From positions 1 to 34,494 of the forward strand of contig VAXH01000088.1 in NCBI GenBank assembly GCA_005883955.1: 34,494 nucleotides of DNA. The letters run 5' to 3'. The notes under the pieces are model-generated. The model did no database searches. It saw only the letters and a program-made list of their open reading frames with translations, and was not told the DNA's origin. Each line of letters starts with the position of its first letter. Within the stretch, counting starts at the first letter, position 1. The translations under genes were made by a program, and so were the position numbers. Positions 14,942 to 23,553 of the stretch are shown piece by piece. This DNA is from Actinomycetota bacterium. Lineage in GTDB: Bacteria; Actinomycetota; Thermoleophilia; Gaiellales; Gaiellaceae.

Positions 14942-15253
14942 GTGGCCGAGAACGCGCGCCAATTCTTCGAAACGCTCGAGACGCGGGCCGCCGGCTCTTC
15001 GAAGGTCGCCGGCCTGAATGCCACGTACTTGTTCGACATCGACGGCGCCGGCAAGTGGATCGTTCGCGTCGAGAACGGCAACGCCAGTGTCCATGAGGGC
15101 GAGGGCGACGCCGAGACAACGATTTCAGCCTCGGAGGAAACGTTCATGAGGATCGTCAACGGCGAGCAGAATGCGACCAGCGCTTTCATGATGGGGAAGC
15201 TGAAGGTCAGCGGCGACCTCGGCAACGCCATGAAGCTGCAGCAGCTGTTCTGA
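14942..15253 (+). CDS. SCP2 sterol-binding-domain protein
   Basis: A 103-residue single-domain protein of the SCP2 family, which binds lipids or acyl chains in a hydrophobic tunnel. It shows the typical order: an N-terminal helix (ARQFFETLETRA), a beta sheet (YLFDIDGAGKWIVRVENG, then a DAETTISASEETFMRIVNGE strand-helix), and a C-terminal helix (AFMMGKLKVSGDLGNAMKLQQLF), the best recognised part. Start GTG 14942 is supported by a TAGGCT box 7 nt upstream. It has no signal or membrane segment, so it should be cytoplasmic. A perfect hairpin follows 8 nt after the stop. The partner or substrate is unknown; fatty acyl metabolism fits the neighbourhood. Confidence 0.9.
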   Translation: MAENARQFFETLETRAAGSSKVAGLNATYLFDIDGAGKWIVRVENGNASVHEGEGDAETTISASEETFMRIVNGEQNATSAFMMGKLKVSGDLGNAMKLQQLF

Positions 15254-15261
15254 GACGGACA

Positions 15262-15281
15262 GGGGGAGCCGAAGCTCCCCC
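15262..15281. terminator. symmetric terminator-like hairpin
   Basis: GGGGGAGC-CGAA-GCTCCCCC is a perfect 8-bp GC stem with a tetraloop, between convergent genes ending at 15253 and 15304. It lacks a T-run, but position and stability suit a bidirectional terminator in a high-GC genome. Confidence 0.65.
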
Positions 15282-15303
15282 CAGGACGAGCTGCTGAACC
15301 TGG

Positions 15304-15921
15304 CTAGGTAACGACGAAGTTGCTCCAGCCGCGGACGTAGTCCGGCCGAGCGGCGGCATTGTTTAGGAAGACGCGAAGCTTGACACCGCGCCTGACCCTC
15401 ATCCTGAACGCCACCGTGCTGGCGCCCGTGCTCTTGACGTAGTGGTTCAGATAGAGACGCTCGATGTTCGTCCACGTGTGCCGGCGGGCGTTCCAGCGCG
15501 TGAGCCAGACGTACCTGCCCACGAACGGCCGTCCGGCCACGACGACCGCTGCGAAGCGGGTCTTGCCGTACCTGCGCAAGGAGACTCGAGGTCGCACGAA
15601 GATCGTCAGCTCGTCGCTCGTTGCCGTGCTGTACTTGGCGTCGACGCGAGTGTTGTAGCGCGGAGCGACGTCGAGGGAGAATGTGCCGTCGCTCGCGGTC
15701 GTCACCTGCGTCGAGTGAGCAGCACGGTTCATCGGTATCTGCGTGATCGTCACCTGCTGATCCGCAGCCGCCGGCGAGACCTGACCGGTCAGGCTGACAT
15801 TGCCTCCGAAGGTGATCGTGTCTCGGTCCGCCTGCAGCGTCACGCTCGGCGCCGCCGCCGTGGCCGCTGTGCTGCCCGCAAGAGCGCCTGCCACCGCAAG
15901 CGCGACGATCAACTTCCTCAT
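15304..15921 (-). CDS. secreted beta-sandwich (Ig-like) protein
   Basis: A 205-residue protein with a clear signal peptide (MRKLIVALAVAGALAGSTAATAAAPS). The mature part appears to be two beta domains. The first (about 27-112) has an Ig-like pattern, TITFGGNVSLTGQVSPA, then QQVTITQIP and DGTFSLDVAPRYNT, as in bacterial carbohydrate- or surface-associated Ig domains. The second (about 113-205) is basic and rich in Arg/Tyr/Trp (RYVWLTRWNARRHTWTNIERL). It has no catalytic motif and no membrane anchor, so it is probably secreted or wall-associated. A ribosome site (GGGGGTGA) precedes ATG 15921. The 114 bp upstream include an AT-richer patch (16000-16030) with a TTTACA element that may hold its promoter. 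Confidence 0.75.
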   Translation of the reverse strand: MRKLIVALAVAGALAGSTAATAAAPSVTLQADRDTITFGGNVSLTGQVSPAAADQQVTITQIPMNRAAHSTQVTTASDGTFSLDVAPRYNTRVDAKYSTATSDELTIFVRPRVSLRRYGKTRFAAVVVAGRPFVGRYVWLTRWNARRHTWTNIERLYLNHYVKSTGASTVAFRMRVRRGVKLRVFLNNAAARPDYVRGWSNFVVT

Positions 15922-16035
15922 GCCTGCGTCACCCCCAAATGTCCTCGTTTACATCGTGGTACGAGCGAGTTTCTGCCCGCCTAGGACGCATCGAAACAGG
16001 CCGTTTACCAAGTTTTTACGAGTTGTAAATCTGGT

Positions 16036-17627
<1,592 letters not shown>

Positions 17628-17652
<25 letters not shown>

Positions 17653-18383
17653 GCGGCGGGGCGCTTGTCGAGGAAGGCGCGCAGGCCTTCCTGGCCCTCG
17701 GGGCTGGTGCGCAGGTTGGCCGCGAGTCGCGCAGTCTCCTCGCCGTCCGGCCGTTCGCGGATCAGCCGCTTCGCCGCCCGCGCGGCTTCCGGCCCGGCGC
17801 TGAGCAGCTCGCCGACGATGCGGTCAACAGCCCTGTCGAGTTCTGCGCCGACTTCGTGGACGAGCCCGATCCGAAGGGCGGTCTCGGCATCGAAGCGTTC
17901 GCCCGTCAGGAAAAAGCGGCGCGCCGCCGCGGTGCCGATTCTCGGGAACACGAAGGGCGAGATCACGGCCGGGACGATCCCGAGCTTGACCTCGGAGAAG
18001 CCGAAGACCGCGTCGGGCGCAGCAACCGCGACGTCGGTGCAGCAGACGATCCCCGAGCCGCCGCCCAGCGCGTAACCCTGCACGCGCCCGACCACCGGAG
18101 CCGGGCACGCGTCGATTGTCTCCAGCATCCGGAAGAGGCGGAGCGCGTCCTCGACGTTCTCCTCGTATGAGAGGTCGATTGCCGAGCGCTGCCAGTCGAC
18201 GTCGGCGCCGGCGCAGAAACTCGCGCCGTCTCCAGCGAGGAGGACAGCGCGGGCGTCGCCGACATCGGCGAACGCCTCCGTCAGCTCGCGAATCAGCCCC
18301 GCGTCGAAGGCATTCCGCCGCTCGGGCCGAGCGAGCGTGACCCGCAGCAGCGGTCCTTCCCGCTCGATTCGCAGCGCGGCCAT
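17628..18383 (-). CDS. enoyl-CoA hydratase/isomerase family protein, LiuC-like
   Basis: A 251-residue crotonase-fold enzyme. The oxyanion-hole segments GASFCAGAD and GYALGGGSGI are present. The second carries Gly/Ser where classical enoyl-CoA hydratase has its first catalytic Glu, while the second Glu survives in FGFSEVKLGIVPAVISPFV. That pattern and the FLTGERFDAETALRIGLVHEV segment resemble methylglutaconyl-CoA hydratases of leucine catabolism (LiuC), from memory. The start is ATG 18383, with a TAAGCT box 8 nt upstream; longer frames to 18650 run into the divergent dapA-like gene. It overlaps the carboxylase alpha gene, so the two are almost surely co-expressed. Predicted step: hydration of 3-methylglutaconyl-CoA to HMG-CoA. 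Confidence 0.85.
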
Positions 18384-18391
18384 CACGCCGC

Positions 18392-18397
18392 AGCTTA
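18392..18397 (-). promoter_or_regulatory. predicted -10 box of the hydratase-carboxylase operon
   Basis: On the minus strand TAAGCT lies 8 nt before ATG 18383, in the 133-bp region shared with the divergent dapA-like gene. Confidence 0.4.
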
Positions 18398-18443
18398 AGA
18401 CGAGAGTTGAGCAGTGGCGCGGAGGCATCCTCTTCACAACCCG

Positions 18444-18451
18444 GTTTAAAC
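18444..18451. promoter_or_regulatory. GTTTAAAC palindrome in a divergent promoter region
   Basis: An AT-rich 8-bp perfect palindrome with partial flanking symmetry (CCNG on the left, GNGG-like on the right) lies midway between the two divergent start boxes. It could be a regulator site for both operons; this rests on position only. Confidence 0.3.
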
Positions 18452-18484
18452 GGGCGACGGCAAAGCTCGCCACGCCTTCAAGAC

Positions 18485-18502
18485 GGCATCGCAAGCGACG
18501 CC
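18485..18502 (+). repeat. GCAAGC-core palindromic repeat, copy 1
   Basis: GGCATCGCAAGCGACGCC, then TT. It matches two other copies in the window (23776-23794 reversed, 33692-33710) and lies directly upstream of the dapA-like -10 box. It can fold into an imperfect hairpin. Confidence 0.5.
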
Positions 18503-18503
18503 T

Positions 18504-18509
18504 TAGAGT
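18504..18509 (+). promoter_or_regulatory. predicted -10 box of the dapA-like gene
   Basis: TAGAGT lies exactly 7 nt before GTG 18517, supporting that start over longer frames that begin inside the divergent gene. Confidence 0.5.
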
Positions 18510-18516
18510 CGCGTTC

Positions 18517-19356
18517 GTGCTACGAGGCGCTCTCGCAGCCGTGGTAACGCCGCTGACCGGCGGCGGCGAGTTGCTGGACGAAGACGCCATCGATCCGCTC
18601 GTCGGCTTCCTCGAGTCCGGCGGTCTCGACGGCCTGCTCGCGCTCGGCACGACCGGCGAGGGGATCCTGCTGAGCGCGGAAGAGCGCCAACGCGCGGCGG
18701 AGCTCTTCCTGGCGGCCCGCCCGGACGATTTCGCGATCGCCGTCCATTGCGGTGCCCAGACGACGCGCGAGACGGTCGAGCTCGCCGCGCACGCCGCCGA
18801 CCTCGGCGCCGACGCGGTCGCCGTGATCGGCCCGCCGTACTTCGCGCTCGACGACCGTGCGCTGCTCGCGCACTTCGCCGCCGCGGCGGAGGCTTGCGAG
18901 CCGGTGCCGTTCTACGTGTACGAGTTCGCCGCGCGAAGCGGCTACGCGGTCCCGGTCGTTGTCCTGCAGCGATTGCGCGACCGTGCCTCGAACTTCGCCG
19001 GCCTGAAGGTCTCCGACCGCCCGTGGGAGCGGTTCGCTCCCTACCTGGTCGAGGGACTCGACGTCTTCGTCGGGCCCGAGTCCCTGATCCAGCGCGGCCT
19101 GGCGGGAGGAGCGGTTGGAGTCGTTTCCGGGCTGGCGACTGCCTTTCCCGGCGAGGTGGCCGCCGCCGTGCGCGGCGTTCCCGGCCCCGACCTCCAGGCG
19201 CTCCGTGAAGGCCTGGACCAGTTCCCGTTCCATGCGGCGGCAAAGCACGTGCTTCGCCGGCGCGGAGTGCCGATCACGGAGGAAGTTCGCACGCCGCTGC
19301 GCGAGTTGACCGACGACGAGCGGGAGGCGCTCGACCGGTGGCTCGGATCGTCGTAG
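18517..19356 (+). CDS. DapA/N-acetylneuraminate lyase family aldolase
   Basis: A 279-residue TIM-barrel class I aldolase. It shows the GTTGEG motif, the Schiff-base Lys164 in FAGLKVSD, and the catalytic tyrosine Tyr135 in FYVYEFA (most members have YNxP). Start GTG 18517 is backed by a TAGAGT box 7 nt upstream. The FAD oxidoreductase gene overlaps its 3' end by 19 nt. True DapA makes hydroxy-tetrahydrodipicolinate for lysine synthesis. However, overlap with a DAO-type oxidase suggests a catabolic member instead, for instance the pyrroline-hydroxycarboxylate deaminase type found with D-hydroxyproline dehydrogenases. That alternative is inference and the substrate is not readable. Confidence 0.88.
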   Translation: MLRGALAAVVTPLTGGGELLDEDAIDPLVGFLESGGLDGLLALGTTGEGILLSAEERQRAAELFLAARPDDFAIAVHCGAQTTRETVELAAHAADLGADAVAVIGPPYFALDDRALLAHFAAAAEACEPVPFYVYEFAARSGYAVPVVVLQRLRDRASNFAGLKVSDRPWERFAPYLVEGLDVFVGPESLIQRGLAGGAVGVVSGLATAFPGEVAAAVRGVPGPDLQALREGLDQFPFHAAAKHVLRRRGVPITEEVRTPLRELTDDEREALDRWLGSS

Positions 19357-20279
19357 CCGGAGCGGGCGCGGCCGGCGCGAGCGTCGCCTACCACCTGGCG
19401 GAGCTCGGTGCCGACGAAATCGTGCTCTGCGATCGCGGCTCGGTCGCCGGCGGCGCGACGGCGAAGGCGATGGGCGGCGTCCGGCAGCAGACCGATGTCG
19501 GTCTCGCCGAGCTCGAGGAACGTGCCGAGCTCCAGCGTTCCTTGGGAGTGCCCGTAGTCGCGACTGCGGCTCCGGCCGGTGTGCGCTCGGACGACATGGC
19601 GGGGGCCGTCGTCTGCTGGCAAGACGGGGTCGCAGACCCGCCAGCGGTAACGCGCGAGCTCGTCCGCCGAGCGGCGGCGGGCGGGGTGGAGGTCCGTGAA
19701 GGCGAAGATGCGACGAAGCTCGCCGCCGACGTGTTCGTGATCGCGGCCGGGCCATGGTCGGCTCAGGTCGGAGAGCAGCTCGGACTCGGGCTCCCGATCC
19801 GACCGCTCTGCCGCCAGCTGCTCGAGACCGAGCCGGTCGCAGGCCTCCCGCCTGACCTGCCGATGACGATCGAGGCCGAGACGGGCTTTCACTTCCGCCG
19901 CCGCGGCCACCGGCTCGTGCTCGCGATGAGCGATCCCAAGCCTCGTTGGGGCTTCGAGGAGGTGGTCGAAGAATCGCTCTTCGACGACCGTCTCGAGCGG
20001 CTCGCCCACCGTTTTCCGGCGGCCACAGGCACGCGGATCGACCGTGCGTGGGCGGGCCTCTACGACATGACGCCGGACGCACACCCGATCCTGGGCCGGG
20101 TCGGCGAGCGCATCTACGCCGCGTGCGGGTTCTCCGGGCACGGCTTCATGCAGAGTCCGGCCGTCGGCCGCGCGGTCGCGGAGGAGATTCTCGAGCTCGA
20201 ACCGACCTTTGACCTCTCTCCCTACAGGCTCGACCGTTTCGAGCGCGGAGCGATCTTCCCGGAGCAGCTGGTCCTGTAG
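19338..20279 (+). CDS. compact FAD-dependent oxidoreductase (DAO family)
   Basis: A 313-residue protein of the D-amino-acid oxidase/sarcosine oxidase fold. The N-terminal dinucleotide motif GAGAAGASVAYHLAELGA and GGATAKAMGGVRQQ are clear. AADVFVIAAGPWS marks the second FAD segment. The C-terminus has AWAGLYDMTPDAHPILG and YAACGFSGHGFMQSPAVGRAVAEEIL. Family members usually have about 370-390 residues. This one appears to lack about 60 residues just after GGVRQQ (part of the substrate domain) and goes straight to LAELEERAELQRSLGVPV, with no frameshift visible. Start GTG 19338 overlaps the aldolase gene, so expression is coupled. It probably oxidises an imino or amino acid whose product the aldolase-family partner uses. 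Confidence 0.85.
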   Translation: MARIVVAGAGAAGASVAYHLAELGADEIVLCDRGSVAGGATAKAMGGVRQQTDVGLAELEERAELQRSLGVPVVATAAPAGVRSDDMAGAVVCWQDGVADPPAVTRELVRRAAAGGVEVREGEDATKLAADVFVIAAGPWSAQVGEQLGLGLPIRPLCRQLLETEPVAGLPPDLPMTIEAETGFHFRRRGHRLVLAMSDPKPRWGFEEVVEESLFDDRLERLAHRFPAATGTRIDRAWAGLYDMTPDAHPILGRVGERIYAACGFSGHGFMQSPAVGRAVAEEILELEPTFDLSPYRLDRFERGAIFPEQLVL

Positions 20280-20461
20280 AAGATGCGCTTTTGGCGCACT
20301 TCCGTCACCCACGCGCGCGTGTTTCCGCGTTACGCTCGCCGCGGGCGGCGGGTGGTCCAAGCCACCACCCGGGAGGGGAGGCGCGCGCGTGTACCTAGGA
20401 AAGGCCCGCGGATCGCCGAAACGCGCCGGACGGCGTGGCGCCGCCCGGTGTCGAGTGCCCG
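20280..20461 (+). other. gene-less structured region, possible leader or small RNA
   Basis: These 182 bp between convergent genes hold no convincing protein gene. In order there is a weak TGCGC-N5-GCGCA stem just after the oxidoreductase stop, a TACGCT box (20331-20336), and a perfect GGGTGGT-N7-ACCACCC hairpin (20350-20370). A purine tract resembling a strong ribosome site (GGGAGGGGAGG, 20371-20381) follows, then a GTG 8 nt later. The GTG frame is basic and runs antisense into the next gene, so I do not call it. GCGCGCGTGT occurs twice (20313-20322, 20383-20392). Confidence 0.35.
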
Positions 20462-20794
20462 CTAAGACTCAAACGCGAGCCCTCGCCGCGAAAGCGCCTC
20501 GACCGCGAAGGCGCCTTCGATCGTCGCCTCGACGTCGAATTCCTCCACGACATCCGGCTCCTTGCCGATCAACTCGCGAGCCCTGCCCGGCAGCTCTCCG
20601 CGGGCCGCTTCCGTCGACTCCCAGAAGTAGAACGCTCCCCAACGCTCCGTCACCTCGTCCGAGATCCAGGCCTTGAAGCGCAGGCCCGGAACCTCCTCGA
20701 ACTCGTCGACCGATTCGTCCCGCAAGTAGCGCCGCAATTCCTCGATCGTCGTCTGCGAGTCGGCAAGGTTCCAGAGAACGAAGCGGACGAGCAC
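20462..20794 (-). CDS. small protein, possible ABM/YdhR-like dimeric alpha-beta fold
   Basis: A 110-residue soluble protein beginning MLVRFVLWNLADSQTTIEEL from GTG 20794. The pattern strand-helix-strand (LRFKAWISDEVTERWGAFYFWES) followed by a helix with REL resembles ferredoxin-like ABM or YdhR monooxygenase-type proteins, where the WGAFYFWES strand is typical. No cofactor motif is present, as usual for that fold. The gene begins 6 nt after the 53-residue gene and is probably the last of a four-gene unit led by the carboxyltransferase. The function is unknown, and the family assignment is moderate. Confidence 0.7.
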   Translation of the reverse strand: MLVRFVLWNLADSQTTIEELRRYLRDESVDEFEEVPGLRFKAWISDEVTERWGAFYFWESTEAARGELPGRARELIGKEPDVVEEFDVEATIEGAFAVEALSRRGLAFES

Positions 20795-20800
20795 GCGCGG

Positions 20801-20962
20801 CTATTCGAAGAACCGCTCGTGATATGGGAGCTTCTCGAGCAGCTGCTTGATCTCGCGCAGGACGTCAGCCTCCTCGTGACCGAAGTCGTCGAGGTAGGAG
20901 TGGAGCGCGTTGCGGACGAGCTTCAATTCCTCGTTCGTCAGCTCGATCGTATGGTCGGCCAT
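20801..20962 (-). CDS. 53-residue acidic helical protein
   Basis: A short frame from ATG 20962 to TAG 20801. The ATG shares its A with the TGA of the upstream cupin gene (TGATG), and the next gene starts 6 nt after its stop, so it is tightly packed in an operon. The peptide begins MADHTIELTNEELKLVRNAL, continues through YLDDFGHEEADVLREIKQLL, and ends PYHERFFE. It is charged, probably two helices, and has no signal or hydrophobic segment. Codon third positions are GC-rich like its neighbours. I recognise no family. Confidence 0.7.
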   Translation of the reverse strand: MADHTIELTNEELKLVRNALHSYLDDFGHEEADVLREIKQLLEKLPYHERFFE

Positions 20963-21318
20963 CAGAAGGACCCCTTCGGCTCGTAGCTACCGCGCGGGGC
21001 GCCAACTGCAACCACCGTCAACCCTCCGGGCCCCGCCTTCGGGCCTCGCGTCGTCTCGGGGTCGAACCGGAACACGTCGCCCTCTCGGATCGGAACCTCC
21101 TCGCCGTCGATCACGTACGTGCCCGAGCCTTGAACGATCACATTGACCTCCTCCTGGCCCGAGTCCTGCTCGTTGTGGCGGTGTCCCTCGGTATTCGGGG
21201 GAAATTCGAACCAGTTGATCCCGAACGCCAGGAGACCGAGCTCGCGGCGCACGAACCGCACCACGCCGCCGGGGCCGCCCGGCTCCAGGTCGTGCACGTT
21301 GATCTTCGAGTAGCCCAT
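20962..21318 (-). CDS. cupin-domain protein
   Basis: A 118-residue single-domain cupin. Motif 1 is visible as GHRHNEQDSGQEEVNVIVQG (His-X-His ... Glu ... Gly, metal ligands) and motif 2 as PIREGDVFRFDPETTRGPKAG, in which the usual motif-2 histidine is absent. The N-terminal GYSKINVHDLEPGGPGGVVRF strand and a YVIDGEEVPIREGD turn are typical of small conserved cupins. Start ATG 21318 lies 10 nt after the carboxyltransferase stop, and its stop overlaps the next start. It may be an enzyme or a ligand-binding accessory protein; nothing in the sequence tells which. Confidence 0.85.
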   Translation of the reverse strand: MGYSKINVHDLEPGGPGGVVRFVRRELGLLAFGINWFEFPPNTEGHRHNEQDSGQEEVNVIVQGSGTYVIDGEEVPIREGDVFRFDPETTRGPKAGPGGLTVVAVGAPRGSYEPKGSF

Positions 21319-21328
21319 CAGCCTCCTC

Positions 21329-22888
21329 TCACATCCGAAAGACGCCGAAGGTCGTCTCCGGGATCGGCGCGTTCAGCGCCGCCGAGATCCCGAGCGCGAG
21401 CACCCGACGCGTGTCGAGCGGATCGATGATGCCGTCGTCCCAGAGCCGGGCGGTCGAGTAGTAGGGATTGCCTTCTTCCTCGTACTTCGCCCTGATCTCG
21501 TCAGGGTCCGCGTCCCCGACCATCGTCAGCACGGTCGCAGCCTGCTCGCCGCCCATCACGGAGATGCGGGCGTTCGGCCACATCCAGAGCTGCCTCGGTG
21601 AGTACGCGCGGCCGCACATGCCGTAGTTCCCGGCGCCGAAGGAGCCCCCGATCACGACCGTGAACTTGGGCACCTCCGCGCACGCCACCGCGGTCACCAG
21701 CTTCGCGCCGTCACGGGCGATGCCGCCCGCCTCGTATTCCTTGCCGACCATGAAGCCGGTGATGTTCTGCAGGAAGACGAGCGGGATCTTCCGCCTGCAG
21801 GCCAGTTCGATGAAGTGCGCGCCCTTCTGCGCGGACTCCGCGAAGAGGACGCCGTTGTTCGCAAGGATCCCGACCGGGAATCCTTCGATGCGCGCGAAGC
21901 CGCAGACGAGCGTCTCGCCGTAGAGCGCCTTGAACTCGTCGAATCTGCTGCCGTCGACGATCCGGGCGATCACCTCGCGCGGGTCGAACGGCGCCCGATA
22001 GTCGTCCGGGATCAGCCCGTAGAGCTCCGCCGGGTCGGCGGCGGGCTCCTGTCCCGGGACCAGGTCCCAGGGCACGTCCTTCGGAGGCAAGTTCAGGTTC
22101 CGCGCGATCTGCCGCACGAGCGCTAGGGCGTGCTCGTCCGAGGTCGCGTAGTGGTCGGCGACGCCCGACAGCCGTGTGTGCACGTCCGCGCCGCCAAGCT
22201 CCTCGGCAGAGACGTCCTGCCCGGTGGCCGCCTTCACGAGCGGCGGCCCGCCGATGAAGATCGTGCCCGTTCCCTTGACGATGATCGTCTCGTCGCTCAT
22301 CGCGGGCACGTAGGCTCCACCGGCGGTACAGGAGCCCATCACCGAGGCGATTTGTGGAATGCCCTGCGCGGACAGCCGGGCCTGGTTGAAGAAGATCCGC
22401 CCGAAGTGCTCGCGGTCGGGGAAGACCTCGGCCTGCAGCGGGAGAAACGCGCCGCCCGAATCGACCAGGTAGACGCAGGGCAGGCGATTCTGGCCGGCGA
22501 TCTCCTGCGCGCGCAGGTGCTTCTTCACCGTCAGCGGGAAGTACGTCCCGCCCTTGACCGTGGCGTCATTGGCGATCACAACGCATTCGCGCCCCTCGAT
22601 CACGCCGATGCCGGTGACGATCCCGCCAGAGGGGGCCTGTCCCCCGTACACATCCCAGGCCGCCAAGGCCGAGAGCTCGAGGAAGACGCTGCCGGGATCG
22701 ACGAGCCGGTCGATCCGCTCGCGCGCGGTCAGCTTGCCGCGCGAGCGATGCCGCTCGACCGCCTTCTCACCGCCGCCGAGCGCGACGCGGGCCGTCCGCT
22801 CGCGCAACTCGGCCACGAGCTGCTCCATCCGCGCGCGCCGGCGCTCGTGCTCCTCGCCCGGCTCGACGTGCGACTCGAGAACCGCCAC
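21329..22888 (-). CDS. acyl-CoA carboxylase beta subunit (methylcrotonyl-CoA carboxylase carboxyltransferase-like)
   Basis: A 519-residue carboxyltransferase that passes the carboxyl group from biotin to acyl-CoA. It shows [83 protein letters not shown], and [24 protein letters not shown]. These match methylcrotonyl-CoA carboxylase beta chains better than propionyl-CoA ones. The start is GTG 22888 because TAGGCT lies exactly 7 nt upstream; TTG 22939 (17 residues longer) has no ribosome site. The alpha subunit lies 3.7 kb away at 16036, on the same strand but in another operon. Together with the LiuC-like hydratase this suggests leucine degradation. Confidence 0.93.
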   Translation of the reverse strand: MAVLESHVEPGEEHERRRARMEQLVAELRERTARVALGGGEKAVERHRSRGKLTARERIDRLVDPGSVFLELSALAAWDVYGGQAPSGGIVTGIGVIEGRECVVIANDATVKGGTYFPLTVKKHLRAQEIAGQNRLPCVYLVDSGGAFLPLQAEVFPDREHFGRIFFNQARLSAQGIPQIASVMGSCTAGGAYVPAMSDETIIVKGTGTIFIGGPPLVKAATGQDVSAEELGGADVHTRLSGVADHYATSDEHALALVRQIARNLNLPPKDVPWDLVPGQEPAADPAELYGLIPDDYRAPFDPREVIARIVDGSRFDEFKALYGETLVCGFARIEGFPVGILANNGVLFAESAQKGAHFIELACRRKIPLVFLQNITGFMVGKEYEAGGIARDGAKLVTAVACAEVPKFTVVIGGSFGAGNYGMCGRAYSPRQLWMWPNARISVMGGEQAATVLTMVGDADPDEIRAKYEEEGNPYYSTARLWDDGIIDPLDTRRVLALGISAALNAPIPETTFGVFRM

Positions 22889-22895
22889 GGGGCTG

Positions 22896-22901
22896 AGCCT
22901 A
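22896..22901 (-). promoter_or_regulatory. predicted -10 box of the carboxyltransferase operon
   Basis: On the minus strand TAGGCT lies exactly 7 nt before GTG 22888. It decides that start over TTG 22939. Confidence 0.5.
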
Positions 22902-23021
22902 CCGTCGCCGCCCTCGCCGTAGATTTCCGGGAACTCCAAGGCGCGGGGTATGCGGTTTCATTTACCGAACGCAAGCGGTTCGCGCGTTTAGGAACACGGC
23001 CCTCGAGGAGAGAGAAGAGCC

Positions 23022-23225
23022 GTGCAGGGCTTTCTGCTTGTCGATGACAGAGACGGCCGCGTGCTGGAAGAAATCGTCGACCCGGTGGAGGCTTTTCGCA
23101 TGCTCGACGAGTTCAAGCAAGACCATCCAGAGCTCGCTGGGGCGGTCTGCCTCGTCAGATTCGATGGGCGTCAAGGCGCGCTGATCGGGAGCGAGACGAC
23201 CACACGGGTTCGGCCGCTCACCTGA
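23022..23225 (+). CDS. 67-residue hypothetical protein
   Basis: A small soluble protein starting MQGFLLVDDRDGRVLEEIVD from GTG 23022, preceded by a purine-rich ribosome site (GGAGAGAGAAGA). It has an alternating strand-turn-helix-strand pattern (PVEAFRMLDEFKQDHPELAG helix, then AVCLVRFDGRQGALIG strand). No motif is recognised. It is divergent from the carboxyltransferase operon, with an 82-nt gap from its TTG or 133 nt from its GTG. Base composition matches neighbours. Antisense frames here have less natural composition. Confidence 0.6.
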   Translation: MQGFLLVDDRDGRVLEEIVDPVEAFRMLDEFKQDHPELAGAVCLVRFDGRQGALIGSETTTRVRPLT

Positions 23226-23451
23226 CCAGAGACCGCAGCGAATTGGGACTCGCCGTCCCTCCGATCTCGCCGCAGTTCGAATACATCACGACCCACGTGT
23301 TCCGCTTGCCCGCCTGACCAAGGTCGCCGAGTAAACGTGCCGCCGCGCCCGACCTGCGCTGGCGCGGCTCACCAAGGTTTGAACTTGAACAGAAGCCGTT
23401 TGAAGTCGTCATGGCTTCGGCGGAGCCGAAGCCGGACTTCAAACGGTGAAA
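23226..23451. other. 226-bp gene-less stretch before tRNA-Trp
   Basis: No convincing gene is seen. A minus-strand open frame (23218-23478) runs into the tRNA and is rejected. The stretch contains the nested inverted repeat at 23396-23446 and is less GC-rich in places than its surroundings. Confidence 0.5.
23396..23446. repeat. nested inverted repeat beside tRNA-Trp
   Basis: Outer arms CCGTTTGAAGTC (23396-23407) and GACTTCAAACGG (23435-23446) match perfectly over 12 bp. Inside, GGCTTCGGC (23413-23421) and GCCGAAGCC (23425-23433) match over 9 bp around a GGA loop. The two stems stack with only a small internal asymmetry. It lies 5 nt past the 3' end of tRNA-Trp. It may end tRNA transcription (though no T-run follows) or be a REP/MITE-like element. 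Confidence 0.75.
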
Positions 23452-23524
23452 CAGGGGCGGCAGGACTCGAACCTGCAACCCCCGGTTTTGGAGACCGGTG
23501 CTCTGCCAGTTGAGCTACGCCCCT
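23452..23524 (-). tRNA. tRNA-Trp (CCA anticodon)
   Basis: The minus strand folds as a 73-nt cloverleaf. The acceptor stem is AGGGGCG/CGCCCCT with discriminator G. The D arm contains AGCTCAACTGGCAGAGC, the anticodon arm CCGGTCTCCAAAACCGG places CCA in the loop, and the T arm contains GGTTCGAGTCC. CCA is not encoded at the 3' end. A TACAAT -10 box lies 18 nt upstream of the 5' end. Confidence 0.96.
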
Positions 23525-23542
23525 AGGCGGTTCGAGGCTGCG

Positions 23543-23548
23543 ATTGTA
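23543..23548 (-). promoter_or_regulatory. predicted -10 box of tRNA-Trp
   Basis: On the minus strand TACAAT starts 24 nt before the mature 5' end, placing transcription start about a dozen bases before the tRNA. No good -35 hexamer is seen. Confidence 0.55.
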
Positions 23549-23553
23549 CCCCG

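Noticed and set aside
18520-20360. Long minus-strand frames opposite the aldolase and FAD oxidoreductase genes
   Set aside because: Arg/Pro/Ala-rich translations with no domain features. The plus-strand proteins have full family motifs.
20283-20465. Short plus-strand basic frame in the 20.3-kb intergenic region
   Set aside because: About a third arginine, no ribosome site before its ATG, and it crosses the hairpin. It is more likely an accident of GC-rich structured DNA.
22130-23047. Plus-strand 305-codon frame opposite the carboxyltransferase
   Set aside because: Shadow frame with His/Asp/Arg-rich low-complexity sequence antisense to a highly conserved enzyme.
23218-23478. Minus-strand 86-codon frame beside tRNA-Trp
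   Set aside because: It runs through the tRNA 3' half and the nested inverted repeat. It has no ribosome site or recognisable feature.
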